Shown piece by piece: positions 1 to 6,426 of a stretch of DNA of 8,632 nucleotides. The position numbers were made by a program, and so were the translations under genes. Origin of the DNA: Erythrobacter sp. UBA2510 (lineage in GTDB: Bacteria > Pseudomonadota > Alphaproteobacteria > Sphingomonadales > Sphingomonadaceae); NCBI GenBank assembly GCA_002341345.1, contig DDNW01000182.1, positions 7,429-16,060 of the forward strand. Direction: 5' to 3'. The notes under the pieces are model-generated. The model saw nothing but the letters and a program-made list of their open reading frames with translations, was not told the origin of the DNA and did no database searches. The number at the start of each line of letters is the position of its first letter. Position 1 is the stretch's first letter.

Positions 1-836
1 GGCAGCACGCAGTCGAACATGTCGACCCCGCGCTCGACCGCGCCGACCAGATCGTCGGGCTTTCCCACGCCCATCAGGTAACGCGGTGCATCGTCAGGCA
101 ATTGCCCCGGCGCAAAATCCAGCGTGGCGAACATCGCCTCCTGCCCCTCGCCCACGGCCAGCCCGCCAATGGCATAGCCGTCAAAGCCGATCTCGCGCAG
201 CGCCGCCGCCGATCGGGCTCGCAGCCCCTCGTCCAGTGCGCCCTGCTGGATGCCGAACAAGGCAGAGCCTTCCGCGTGGGCTCCTCCGGCGTCGAACGCC
301 TGACGAGAACGCTTCGCCCAGCGCATCGATAGTTCCATGCTCGCCTCGATCTCGGCCAGCGGGCGGTCGGCGCGCGGGCATTCGTCGAACGCCATGACGA
401 TGTCGGAGCCGAGCAGGCGCTGGATCTCCATCGAGCGTTCGGGCGTGAGCATGTGCTTCGACCCGTCGAGATGGCTGCGAAACTCGACGCCTTCCTCGGT
501 CAGTTTCCTGAGGTCGGAGAGGCTCATCACCTGATATCCGCCGCTGTCGGTCAGGATCGGGCGCGGCCAGTTCATGAATTTGTGCAGGCCGCCCAGCTTC
601 GCCACCCGCTCCGCGCCGGGGCGCAGCATCAGGTGGTAGGTATTGCCCAGGATGATATCGGCGCCGGTATCGCGCACGGCCTCGGGCGTCATGGCCTTGA
701 CCGTCGCGGCGGTCCCCACCGGCATGAAGGCGGGCGTGCGGATCTCGCCCCGGCGCATCGCAATCGTGCCGGTCCGCGCCTTGCCGTCGCGTGCCGCTAT
801 CGTGAAGGCGAAACGCGGTGTTTGCTCAGAAGCCAT
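1..836 (-). CDS. tgt: Queuine/preQ1 tRNA-guanine transglycosylase (partial, 3' end outside window)
   Basis: Tgt swaps the guanine at anticodon position 34 of tRNAs with GUN anticodons (Asp, Asn, His, Tyr) for preQ1, the committed step of queuosine tRNA modification in the cytoplasm. The 278 complete codons visible begin [20 protein letters not shown]. The family motifs appear in order: [29 protein letters not shown] with the conserved active-site Asp at residue 97, GIQQG, GGLAVGE, and RYLMGVGKP. The window ends in MFDCVLP, where Asp275 matches the nucleophilic Asp280 of the Zymomonas enzyme. Roughly the last 100 residues, including the zinc-binding Cys/His cluster, are outside the window, so their integrity cannot be judged. 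The ATG at 836-834 was chosen because it gives a normal N-terminus. It lies inside the end of the DUF481 gene (11-bp overlap, different frame), so translation is probably coupled; no clear Shine-Dalgarno is visible. Family certain; start very likely. Confidence 0.96.
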   Translation of the reverse strand, partial: MASEQTPRFAFTIAARDGKARTGTIAMRRGEIRTPAFMPVGTAATVKAMTPEAVRDTGADIILGNTYHLMLRPGAERVAKLGGLHKFMNWPRPILTDSGGYQVMSLSDLRKLTEEGVEFRSHLDGSKHMLTPERSMEIQRLLGSDIVMAFDECPRADRPLAEIEASMELSMRWAKRSRQAFDAGGAHAEGSALFGIQQGALDEGLRARSAAALREIGFDGYAIGGLAVGEGQEAMFATLDFAPGQLPDDAPRYLMGVGKPDDLVGAVERGVDMFDCVL

Positions 837-1770
837 AGATCAGCGTGAAGCGGCCCAGCGTATCGGTGCTGACCGCGCCATCCGGTGGGTTGCTGTCATA
901 TTCGACCGTGTAGGAGAGCCGCGTGGTCAGCGAGGAATTGATCTTCGCCTCCAGCCCGGTAACGGCCTTGAGGCTGGTATTGGCCGAATCCACGATCACC
1001 ACCGCAGAACCGCCCGTTTCCGCGGTGGCATTGGCGCCTTGCGTCAGCTTCAGCCCCTCGGCGATTGTCCAGTCGAAATCGAGCGCGGCCAGAGCCGCAA
1101 TCTTCTTGCTGGTGCTGCCATCCGTACCCTTGGTGACGCGGTAGGCGGGGCCGGCCTTCACCGCCAGATGCAGCTTGTCCCGGTCGATCAGCTTGTAGCC
1201 AAGACCGGCCGAAACGGCATAGCGCGCCGCATATCCCTGCAGCCGGTCACGCTCCCACTGGCCCAGGCCATAGGCGAACAGGCGCTCGTTGATCCGATAA
1301 TTCGGTTCGTAGGCTGCGAGGAACTGCTCGCGCGAGGTCAGGCCATCGGTGCGCTGGTAGTCAACGTCGCCGCTCAGCTTGTGCGTCCAGTCGATGCCCG
1401 TCCGTACCAGGTCGATGCCGAGCGTCACGCCGATCCGGTCGGTATTGCCCGACGACTGGAAGGCGCCGATCTGGCCCTTGCCCGACCAGTTGTCGAACAG
1501 GCCTGCGGTGCGGATCGCCTCTTCCTTGGCGGCGGCTTCGGCGGCGGCCTGTTCGGCCTGCGCGGTGCGATAAGCGCCAAGCATTGCATCGATTTCTGCC
1601 ACATCGTCGGGGTTGGTGGCGCGCGCTACCTCGACCACGGCCTCGACCTTGGCCGGATCGCCGGTGGCAATCGCCGCCTCGATCATCGCGCGGACCGGGT
1701 CGGCCAGCTGGGCATGGGCCGGAACGCTGGCGAGCAGCAGCGCAGTTACTGGGAGATATCGCAAGTTCAT
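826..1770 (-). CDS. DUF481 family (YdiY-like) outer-membrane beta-barrel protein
   Basis: This 314-residue protein has a signal peptide ([20 protein letters not shown], probable cleavage after residue 20). An Ala/Glu-rich helical stretch, possibly coiled coil, covers about residues 22-88. From [14 protein letters not shown] (about 91) to the end, short alternating strands with Gly/Asn/Asp turns suggest a beta barrel. The SSGNTDRIG segment near residue 106 is typical of DUF481, whose E. coli member YdiY is annotated as a putative salt-induced outer-membrane protein. The C-terminus is RFTLIYGF: a final Phe with alternating hydrophobics matches the signal read by the BAM insertion machinery. The molecular function of the family is not known to me. 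It starts 20 bp after the permease gene and overlaps tgt by 11 bp, so all are probably one transcript. A role with the upstream ABC exporter in the envelope is only a guess from position. Confidence 0.87.
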   Translation of the reverse strand: MNLRYLPVTALLLASVPAHAQLADPVRAMIEAAIATGDPAKVEAVVEVARATNPDDVAEIDAMLGAYRTAQAEQAAAEAAAKEEAIRTAGLFDNWSGKGQIGAFQSSGNTDRIGVTLGIDLVRTGIDWTHKLSGDVDYQRTDGLTSREQFLAAYEPNYRINERLFAYGLGQWERDRLQGYAARYAVSAGLGYKLIDRDKLHLAVKAGPAYRVTKGTDGSTSKKIAALAALDFDWTIAEGLKLTQGANATAETGGSAVVIVDSANTSLKAVTGLEAKINSSLTTRLSYTVEYDSNPPDGAVSTDTLGRFTLIYGF

Positions 1771-1790
1771 GGCGCGGGTCTGCTAGCGAC

Positions 1791-2567
1791 TCATTCGCGC
1801 AGCCGCCACCCCGTCTTGAAGATGATTGCGATGACCAGCACGCATAGTGCGAGGAATCCCAGCGTCATGCCGAGCGAGACCGCAATCGGAAAGTCGGCAT
1901 TGTCGATAAAGGTCCAGCGCAAGCCACTGACCAGGTAGACGATCGGATTGACCATTGCGATCGACTGCCACGGCTCTGGCAGGACGCTGATCGGGTAGAA
2001 GGTGCCGCCAAGGAAGGTCAGCGGGGTCAGGATCAGCAGCGGCACCATCTGCAACCGCTCGAACCCGTCGGCCCAGACGCCGAGGATGAAGCCGAACAGC
2101 GAAAAGGCCGCCGCGACCAGCGCGATGTAGATCACCGCCATCAGCGGATGGGCGATCTGGTAGTCGATAATGACCGAGGCGGTCAGCAGGATGATCGCCG
2201 CGAGGATCAGCGATTTCGTCACCGCCGCGCCGATGAAGCCGATCAGCACCTCGGCCACGCCCACGGGGGCGGACAACACCTCGTAAATCGCGCCGGTAAA
2301 GCGCGGCATGTAGATCCCGAAGGAGGCGTTGCTGGTGCTTTCCGACAGCATCGTCAGCATCAGCAGGCCGGGGATGATGAACGCACCGTAGCTGCCCGCG
2401 CCAAGATCGGGCATGTTGCCGCGCATCGCGGCACCGAACACGACCAGATAGAGCGAGGTGGTGATGACCGGCGACAGGATCGATCCGAACACGGTGCGGA
2501 AGGCCCGCATCAGCTCGTTGCGGTAGATCGCGAAAGCGCCGCGCAGATTGATTATCGGGCGGCTCAT
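1791..2567 (-). CDS. ABC-2 type transporter permease (YadH/NodJ-like)
   Basis: This inner-membrane permease of 258 residues is the partner of the ATPase encoded just upstream. About six hydrophobic segments are visible, at roughly residues 28-47, 60-80, 105-135, 141-163, 173-191 and 226-250. Conserved ABC-2 features include FIIPGLLM (63-70), LSAPV (98-102), TPLTFLGGTFYPISVLP (181-197) and NPIVYLVSGLRW (207-218). Overall it resembles E. coli YadH and the NodJ group; the substrate cannot be read from the sequence. The open frame continues upstream to 2786, but that part is an out-of-frame reading of the ATPase gene and has no membrane-protein character. The ATG at 2567-2565 is preceded 7 nt upstream by a perfect AGGAGG and overlaps the ATPase stop as ATGA, which settles the start and implies translational coupling. 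Permease identity is strong; export (rather than import) is inferred from the ABC-2 family. Confidence 0.93.
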   Translation of the reverse strand: MSRPIINLRGAFAIYRNELMRAFRTVFGSILSPVITTSLYLVVFGAAMRGNMPDLGAGSYGAFIIPGLLMLTMLSESTSNASFGIYMPRFTGAIYEVLSAPVGVAEVLIGFIGAAVTKSLILAAIILLTASVIIDYQIAHPLMAVIYIALVAAAFSLFGFILGVWADGFERLQMVPLLILTPLTFLGGTFYPISVLPEPWQSIAMVNPIVYLVSGLRWTFIDNADFPIAVSLGMTLGFLALCVLVIAIIFKTGWRLRE

Positions 2568-3529
2568 GCGACAGCCTCCTGCCCCTGACTTTCCCTGACC
2601 AGATCGACGAAAATGTCCTCCAGCGAGCTTTCGCGCGTATCGAGCCCGGTGAACCTGATGTCGGCGCAGGTCAGCAGGCGGGCGATTTCGGCAACCTCGC
2701 GTTTGCCCTTGCCGGTGCCGTCGCCGCCGCGATAGAGGAGCTGGCGACCGCCCTCTTCCAGCTGGACGGGCAGTTCGCCAAGGCATTCGGGCACCATGAC
2801 CAAGGGCTCGTCAAAGCTGAAGATCGCCTCGGTCCGGCCCAGCTTGGCCATGATCGTGTCCTTGTCATCGACCAGCAGGATGCGCCCCTTGTCGATGACC
2901 CCGACCCGGTCGGCCATTTCCTCGGCCTCCTCGATATAGTGCGTCGTCAGAATGATGGTGGTGCCGCGCGCGCGCAGCGCCTCGATCTGGCGCCACATGT
3001 CGCGGCGCAGCTCGACATCGACCCCCGCCGTCGGCTCGTCGAGAAAGAGGATTTCGGGATCGTGGGCGAGCGCCTTGGCGATCATCACGCGGCGTTTCAT
3101 CCCGCCCGACAGGTGGCGGATCTGCTCGCCCCGCTTCTCCCACAGGGTCAGGCTTTTAAGGATTTCCTCGACTCGCGCTTCGTCCGGCACGCAGCCGAAC
3201 ATGCCGCGCGAATAGCGCACCTGGTTGATAACCTTGTCGAAAATGTCGAAAGCCAGTTCCTGTGGGACAAGGCCGATCCGCTGCCGGATGCTGCGCCAGT
3301 CCTTCGCCATGTTCTGCCCGAAAGCGAGTATCGTCCCGCCAGTCGGGCGCACGAGGCCGCAGATCGAACCAATCAGCGTGGTCTTGCCCGCGCCGTTCGG
3401 CCCGAGCAGCGCGAAGATTTCGCCGCGTCTGATGTCGAGATCGACCCCGCCCAGCGCGGTCACGCCGCCCTTGTAAGTTTTCCGAAGTCCGCTGATCTTC
3501 AGAATCGGTTCGTCGGGGCGCATGTTCAT
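2564..3529 (-). CDS. ABC transporter ATP-binding protein (YadG-like)
   Basis: This cytoplasmic nucleotide-binding subunit (321 residues) powers the permease encoded directly downstream. All ABC ATPase motifs are intact: Walker A GPNGAGKT (43-50), Q-loop Gln90, signature LSGGM (140-144), Walker B ILFLDEP (160-166, catalytic Glu165), and H-loop His197. The stretches TAGVDVELRRDMW and GTTIILTTHYIEEAEEM closely match E. coli YadG, so this is the YadG/YadH type of drug- or lipid-export-like ABC-2 system rather than an importer. After about residue 225 a C-terminal extension runs to LEDIFVDLVRE, as is usual in this family. The ATG at 3529-3527 has no strong Shine-Dalgarno; the next ATG two codons later (3523) is equally possible. 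The gene is the first clear one after a 490-bp gap, so its promoter should lie in 3530-3748 unless it is read from queA through the mobile element. The substrate is unknown. Confidence 0.95.
   Translation of the reverse strand: MNMRPDEPILKISGLRKTYKGGVTALGGVDLDIRRGEIFALLGPNGAGKTTLIGSICGLVRPTGGTILAFGQNMAKDWRSIRQRIGLVPQELAFDIFDKVINQVRYSRGMFGCVPDEARVEEILKSLTLWEKRGEQIRHLSGGMKRRVMIAKALAHDPEILFLDEPTAGVDVELRRDMWRQIEALRARGTTIILTTHYIEEAEEMADRVGVIDKGRILLVDDKDTIMAKLGRTEAIFSFDEPLVMVPECLGELPVQLEEGGRQLLYRGGDGTGKGKREVAEIARLLTCADIRFTGLDTRESSLEDIFVDLVRESQGQEAVA
2575..2580 (-). promoter_or_regulatory. Strong Shine-Dalgarno of the ABC permease gene
   Basis: On the minus strand AGGAGG lies 7 nt before the ATG at 2567-2565, inside the last codons of the ATPase gene. 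It is the best ribosome-binding site in the window and fixes the permease start against the much longer open frame. Confidence 0.85.
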
Positions 3530-3720
3530 CGGCGCAACATGTGGCCGCCCGGCAGGCTTTTACAAGTGGCCCTTGTTTGAACCCCTTGATTGACCGGGCG
3601 CATTGTTGTGTTTGCTCGTCCAGCACGCCGCTCAGGCTCTACACGATCTAGGACCCGCCCGAGCACGTCAAAAACGGCGTCCATGCCACCTGCGACATCG
3701 CACAGGCGAGCCATAAGCAT
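3526..3720 (-). CDS. Doubtful small ORF upstream of the ABC ATPase gene
   Basis: A 64-residue frame starts MLMARLCDVAGGMDAVFDVLGRV and ends with a TGA that overlaps the ATPase ATG as ATGA, the same junction type used between the ATPase and permease genes. The first half could form an amphipathic helix; the rest is Arg-rich and featureless. Evidence against a real gene: there is no Shine-Dalgarno, and third codon positions are not clearly G/C-biased, unlike every recognised gene here. The same frame stays open into the neighbouring mobile element (to 3810). I do not recognise it. It is listed only because of the overlap. Confidence 0.15.
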   Translation of the reverse strand: MLMARLCDVAGGMDAVFDVLGRVLDRVEPERRAGRANTTMRPVNQGVQTRATCKSLPGGHMLRR

Positions 3721-3748
3721 TCTGGCGGCAAGACGACGGAATAAAAGC
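3530..3748. other. Intergenic stretch between the ABC ATPase gene and the MITE-like element
   Basis: These 219 bp contain no gene I can support, no tRNA-like cloverleaf and no clear rho-independent terminator. The stretch must contain whatever promoter serves the ATPase/permease/DUF481/tgt block, unless that block is transcribed through from queA. I could not pick out a convincing -35/-10 pair by eye. Its composition is less coding-like than its neighbours. Confidence 0.5.
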
Positions 3749-3773
3749 GCCCTAGGCAGCGTGGACAAATTCC
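3749..3773 (+). repeat. Left terminal inverted repeat of the MITE-like element
   Basis: This 25-bp arm matches 4002-4026 without a mismatch when reverse-complemented. It begins GCCCTAGGCAGCG and ends AAATTCC. The outer six bases may be flanking target sequence that is itself palindromic (CTAG context), leaving 19 bp as the true element end. Confidence 0.9.
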
Positions 3774-3785
3774 GCGCGGCCACGG

Positions 3786-3880
3786 CCGGAGGCAAAAAAC
3801 GCCAGTTCAAGGAGTGAGGACGCAGGATATGCGGGCATATTCAAGGACGAAGGACGCTGAAATGGCGTTTTTTGGTCCGG
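3786..3880. repeat. Internal inverted repeat (nested hairpin) in the MITE-like element
   Basis: CAAAAAACGCCA at 3793-3804 pairs perfectly with TGGCGTTTTTTG at 3863-3874. The pairing is extended outwards by CCGGA (3786-3790) with TCCGG (3876-3880) across a small bulge. The 58-nt loop contains a smaller perfect hairpin, ATATGC-GG-GCATAT (3827-3840), and two imperfect direct repeats, TTCAAGGA-NNN-AGGACGC (from 3806 and from 3840). A transcript of either strand could fold into a long branched structure. Confidence 0.7.
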
Positions 3881-4001
3881 CCCCCGAGGGGTTCGACCCA
3901 TTCGGGCGCTGGCTGCGTTGCTCGGCCTTGAAAGAACGCCACTCTTCCTGCGGCCTCGCGCCTTGCCAATGCCCGAATGGATCACGAACCGTGGTTCGCG
4001 T

Positions 4002-4026
4002 GGAATTTGTCCACGCTGCCTAGGGC
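4002..4026 (-). repeat. Right terminal inverted repeat of the MITE-like element
   Basis: This is the exact reverse complement of 3749-3773. The queA stop codon (TAG, 4022-4020 on the minus strand) and the two preceding codons' bases fall within this arm, so the element abuts or slightly overlaps the end of queA. Confidence 0.9.
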
Positions 4027-5051
4027 AACAGAAGCGAGGAATCGCCGTAGGAATAGAAACGGTACTCCTGCGCAATGGCATGCGCGTAGACTTCCAGCAT
4101 GCGCTCGCGGCCCATCAGCGCGCTGACCAGCATGAACAAGGTCGATTTGGGCAGGTGGAAATTGGTCATCAGGCCATCCACGGCGCGAAAGCGATAGCCG
4201 GGCGTGATGAAGATGTCGGTATCGCCAGAGAAGGCGGTGATCGTGCCGTCTGCCTGTGCCGCGCTCTCCAGCAGCCGCAGGCTCGTGGTGCCGACCGCGA
4301 TCAGCCGCCCGCCTGCGGCTCGCGCCGCATTGAGCCGCGCGGCGGTGTCGGCATCGATGCGGCCCCATTCCGAGTGCATCTTGTGCTCGGCGGTGTCTTC
4401 GGCCTTGACCGGCAGGAAAGTGCCCGCGCCGACATGGAGCGTCAGCGTTTCGCGCCCTACCCCTGCTGCATCGAGTGCGGTCACCAGTTCATCAGTGAAA
4501 TGCAGTGCCGCCGTGGGTGCCGCCACCGCGCCATCCTTCTCCGCGAACATGGTCTGGTAATCGCTGCGGTCCTGCTCGTCAGTCGGGCGCTTGCCTGCGA
4601 TATAGGGAGGCAGAGGCATGGTCCCCGCTCGTTCGAGCAGGACCTCGACCGGCTCCTCCCCGGCAAAGGCCAGCGTGAAGCTGCCGTCCGTATGACGCGC
4701 CTCGGCGATGGCCGAAACGCCGCCGCCAAATTCTACCGTCTCCCCCTCGCGCAGCCGCTTGGCATTGCGAATAAAAGCCTGCCAGCGCCTGAGGTCGATA
4801 CGCTTGTGCAGCGTCGCGCCTATCTTCGCCTCACCCCTGCGACCCTCCAGTTGTGCGGGGATCACGCGCGTATCGTTGAAAACGAGGACATCGCCTGCGC
4901 GCAGCAGTGACGGCAAATCGTGGACATGGCGGTTGTCGAGCGGCCCTGCGCTGCCTTCGACCACCAGCATCTTTGCCGCATCACGCGGGCGCACCGGACG
5001 CAGCGCAATCCGCTCGGGCGGAAGCTCGAAATCGAACAGATCTACCAGCAC
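4020..5051 (-). CDS. queA: S-adenosylmethionine:tRNA ribosyltransferase-isomerase (epoxyqueuosine synthesis)
   Basis: QueA transfers and isomerises the ribose of S-adenosylmethionine onto preQ1 already placed at tRNA position 34, giving epoxyqueuosine; it therefore acts after Tgt. The 343-residue product has the family motifs in order: [17 protein letters not shown] at the N-terminus, FNDTRVIPA (about 58-66), MPLPPYI (145-151), [12 protein letters not shown] (178-189; many homologues have Gly at the second Ala of TAA), [11 protein letters not shown] (205-215), HKMHSEW (223-229), [28 protein letters not shown] and [10 protein letters not shown]. The length is normal for the family. The open frame runs to 5240 but that extension is a frame-shifted reading of the cyclophilin gene. 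The GTG at 5051-5049 with GAGG 5 nt upstream gives the correct N-terminus. It lies 31 bp after the cyclophilin stop, with a hairpin in the spacer. The TAG stop is formed at the junction with the MITE-like element, without loss of the conserved C-terminus. Confidence 0.96.
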   Translation of the reverse strand: MLVDLFDFELPPERIALRPVRPRDAAKMLVVEGSAGPLDNRHVHDLPSLLRAGDVLVFNDTRVIPAQLEGRRGEAKIGATLHKRIDLRRWQAFIRNAKRLREGETVEFGGGVSAIAEARHTDGSFTLAFAGEEPVEVLLERAGTMPLPPYIAGKRPTDEQDRSDYQTMFAEKDGAVAAPTAALHFTDELVTALDAAGVGRETLTLHVGAGTFLPVKAEDTAEHKMHSEWGRIDADTAARLNAARAAGGRLIAVGTTSLRLLESAAQADGTITAFSGDTDIFITPGYRFRAVDGLMTNFHLPKSTLFMLVSALMGRERMLEVYAHAIAQEYRFYSYGDSSLLLP

Positions 5052-5061
5052 GACTGCCTCA

Positions 5062-5081
5062 CGCGGGCAGGAATGCCCGCG
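5062..5081 (-). repeat. Hairpin between the cyclophilin gene and queA
   Basis: CGCGGGCA and TGCCCGCG form a perfect 8-bp GC-rich stem with a 4-nt loop. It begins one base after the cyclophilin stop codon and ends just before the queA ribosome-binding site. No T-run follows on the minus strand, so it is not a classical rho-independent terminator. It could stabilise or process the mRNA, or tune queA translation; this is inference. Confidence 0.6.
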
Positions 5082-5082
5082 C

Positions 5083-5784
<702 letters not shown>

Positions 5785-5891
5785 GGTCGAATAGCTTCGT
5801 TGTTGGTTCGCAAACAGAGACGATGCCCTAGAGAGCGCTCGCTGTCAGTGCAATGAATGGTTGGTCCATGTCCCCTGCGAGGTGAGCAGCC
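5785..5891 (-). promoter_or_regulatory. coaD-cyclophilin spacer with a possible weak promoter
   Basis: This 107-bp gap is the longest inside the xseB-to-queA block. On the minus strand TTGCAC (5853-5848) is followed after 17 bp by TAGGGC (5830-5825). The -35 is fair and the -10 poor, so a promoter for the cyclophilin and queA genes is possible but unproven. The spacer between them holds a GAGCGCTC palindrome (5833-5840). I see no terminator after coaD. Confidence 0.25.
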
Positions 5892-6404
5892 TCAGTACTC
5901 GCCCTTGCGACCAATCTCGGCAACACGCGCCTCCATGCGTTCACGGATAGCGGGGCTGACGAAACGGGTAATGTCGCCGCCATACAGGGCGATTTCCTTG
6001 ACCAGCTTGGAAGCTATCGGCTGGAGCGAGATGTCCGCCATCAGGAAGACCGTTTCCACGCGGTCGTTCAGCTGCTGGTTCATGCCCGCCATCTGGAATT
6101 CGTACTCGAAATCGGCGACCGCCCGCAGGCCGCGCACGATCACGTTGGCACCCTGCTTTTCGGCATAGGTCATCAGCAGGGCATCGAAGCCCTTGATCTC
6201 GACATTGTCGATCCCCAGCCGCGCAACCTCGCCCGCGACCATCTCCATCCGCTCGGCATGGGTGAACATCGGGTTCTTGCTCGGATTGGTGGTGACCCCG
6301 ATCACCAGCTTGTCCACCAGCTTGGCGCCACGCCGCATGATGTCGGCATGGCCCAGCGTGAACGGGTCGAAAGTGCCCGGATAAAGCCCGATACGTTCGG
6401 TCAT
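5892..6404 (-). CDS. coaD: Phosphopantetheine adenylyltransferase
   Basis: CoaD joins 4'-phosphopantetheine to ATP to make dephospho-CoA, the second-last step of coenzyme A synthesis in the cytoplasm. The product has 170 residues, normal for the bacterial family. The N-terminus MTERIGLYPGTFDPFTLGH carries the nucleotidyltransferase motif TxGH (Thr16 to His19). Later come VIGVTTNPSKNPMF, VIVRGLRAVADFEYEFQMAGMN and a C-terminal IASKLVKEIALYGGDITRFV, which replaces the SSSLVKE form of many homologues but is usual in alphaproteobacteria as far as I recall. The open frame extends 34 codons upstream into the end of ispA; the ATG at 6404-6402 is preferred because GGGGGA lies 6 nt before it and it gives the canonical N-terminus. 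It starts 22 bp after ispA ends, so both are probably co-transcribed. Confidence 0.97.
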   Translation of the reverse strand: MTERIGLYPGTFDPFTLGHADIMRRGAKLVDKLVIGVTTNPSKNPMFTHAERMEMVAGEVARLGIDNVEIKGFDALLMTYAEKQGANVIVRGLRAVADFEYEFQMAGMNQQLNDRVETVFLMADISLQPIASKLVKEIALYGGDITRFVSPAIRERMEARVAEIGRKGEY

Positions 6405-6426
6405 CAAAATTCCCCCAAGGATGCGC

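Larger units (their letters stand above)
3749..4026. mobile_element. MITE-like non-autonomous element with 25-bp perfect terminal inverted repeats
   Basis: A 25-bp sequence at 3749-3773 recurs as its exact reverse complement at 4002-4026, with 228 bp between. The conserved core of the arm is GGCAGCGTGGACAAATTCC. Beyond the perfect part the similarity continues imperfectly inwards, including CCACGG. Both ends carry CTAG just outside GCAGCG. This fits insertion at TA with TA duplicated, as known for IS630-like elements and for the IS427 group of IS5. On that model the element proper is 3755-4020 (266 bp) and the empty site would have been GCCCTAGGGC. No transposase is encoded; only short frames cross it, the longest (69 codons, GTG at 3814 to TAG at 4023) on the plus strand. 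The interior holds further inverted repeats. This structure defines a MITE, but family assignment is inference and copy number elsewhere in the genome cannot be seen here. Confidence 0.75.

Noticed and set aside
643..1938. Long plus-strand open frame (431 codons) opposite tgt and the DUF481 gene
   Set aside because: It is antisense to two well-supported genes; its product is low-complexity, rich in Arg, Gly and Ala, with no recognisable domain. Long antisense frames are expected in high-GC coding DNA.
2568..2786. N-terminal extension of the ABC permease by 73 residues
   Set aside because: It is an out-of-frame reading of the ATPase gene, Arg/Pro-rich, and a perfect AGGAGG marks the internal ATG at 2567.
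2939..3580. Plus-strand open frame opposite the ABC ATPase gene
   Set aside because: The ATPase has every catalytic motif in the other strand; the antisense product is not recognisable.
3530..3748. tRNA or small structured RNA gene in the intergenic stretch
   Set aside because: I searched by eye for a cloverleaf, a CCA end and a T-loop GGTTCGANTCC-type signal and found none on either strand.
3749..4026. Reading the inverted repeats as a CRISPR array or a bidirectional terminator
   Set aside because: There are only two arms, in inverted orientation, 228 bp apart; CRISPR repeats are direct and regularly spaced, and a terminator would have a short loop followed by a T-run.
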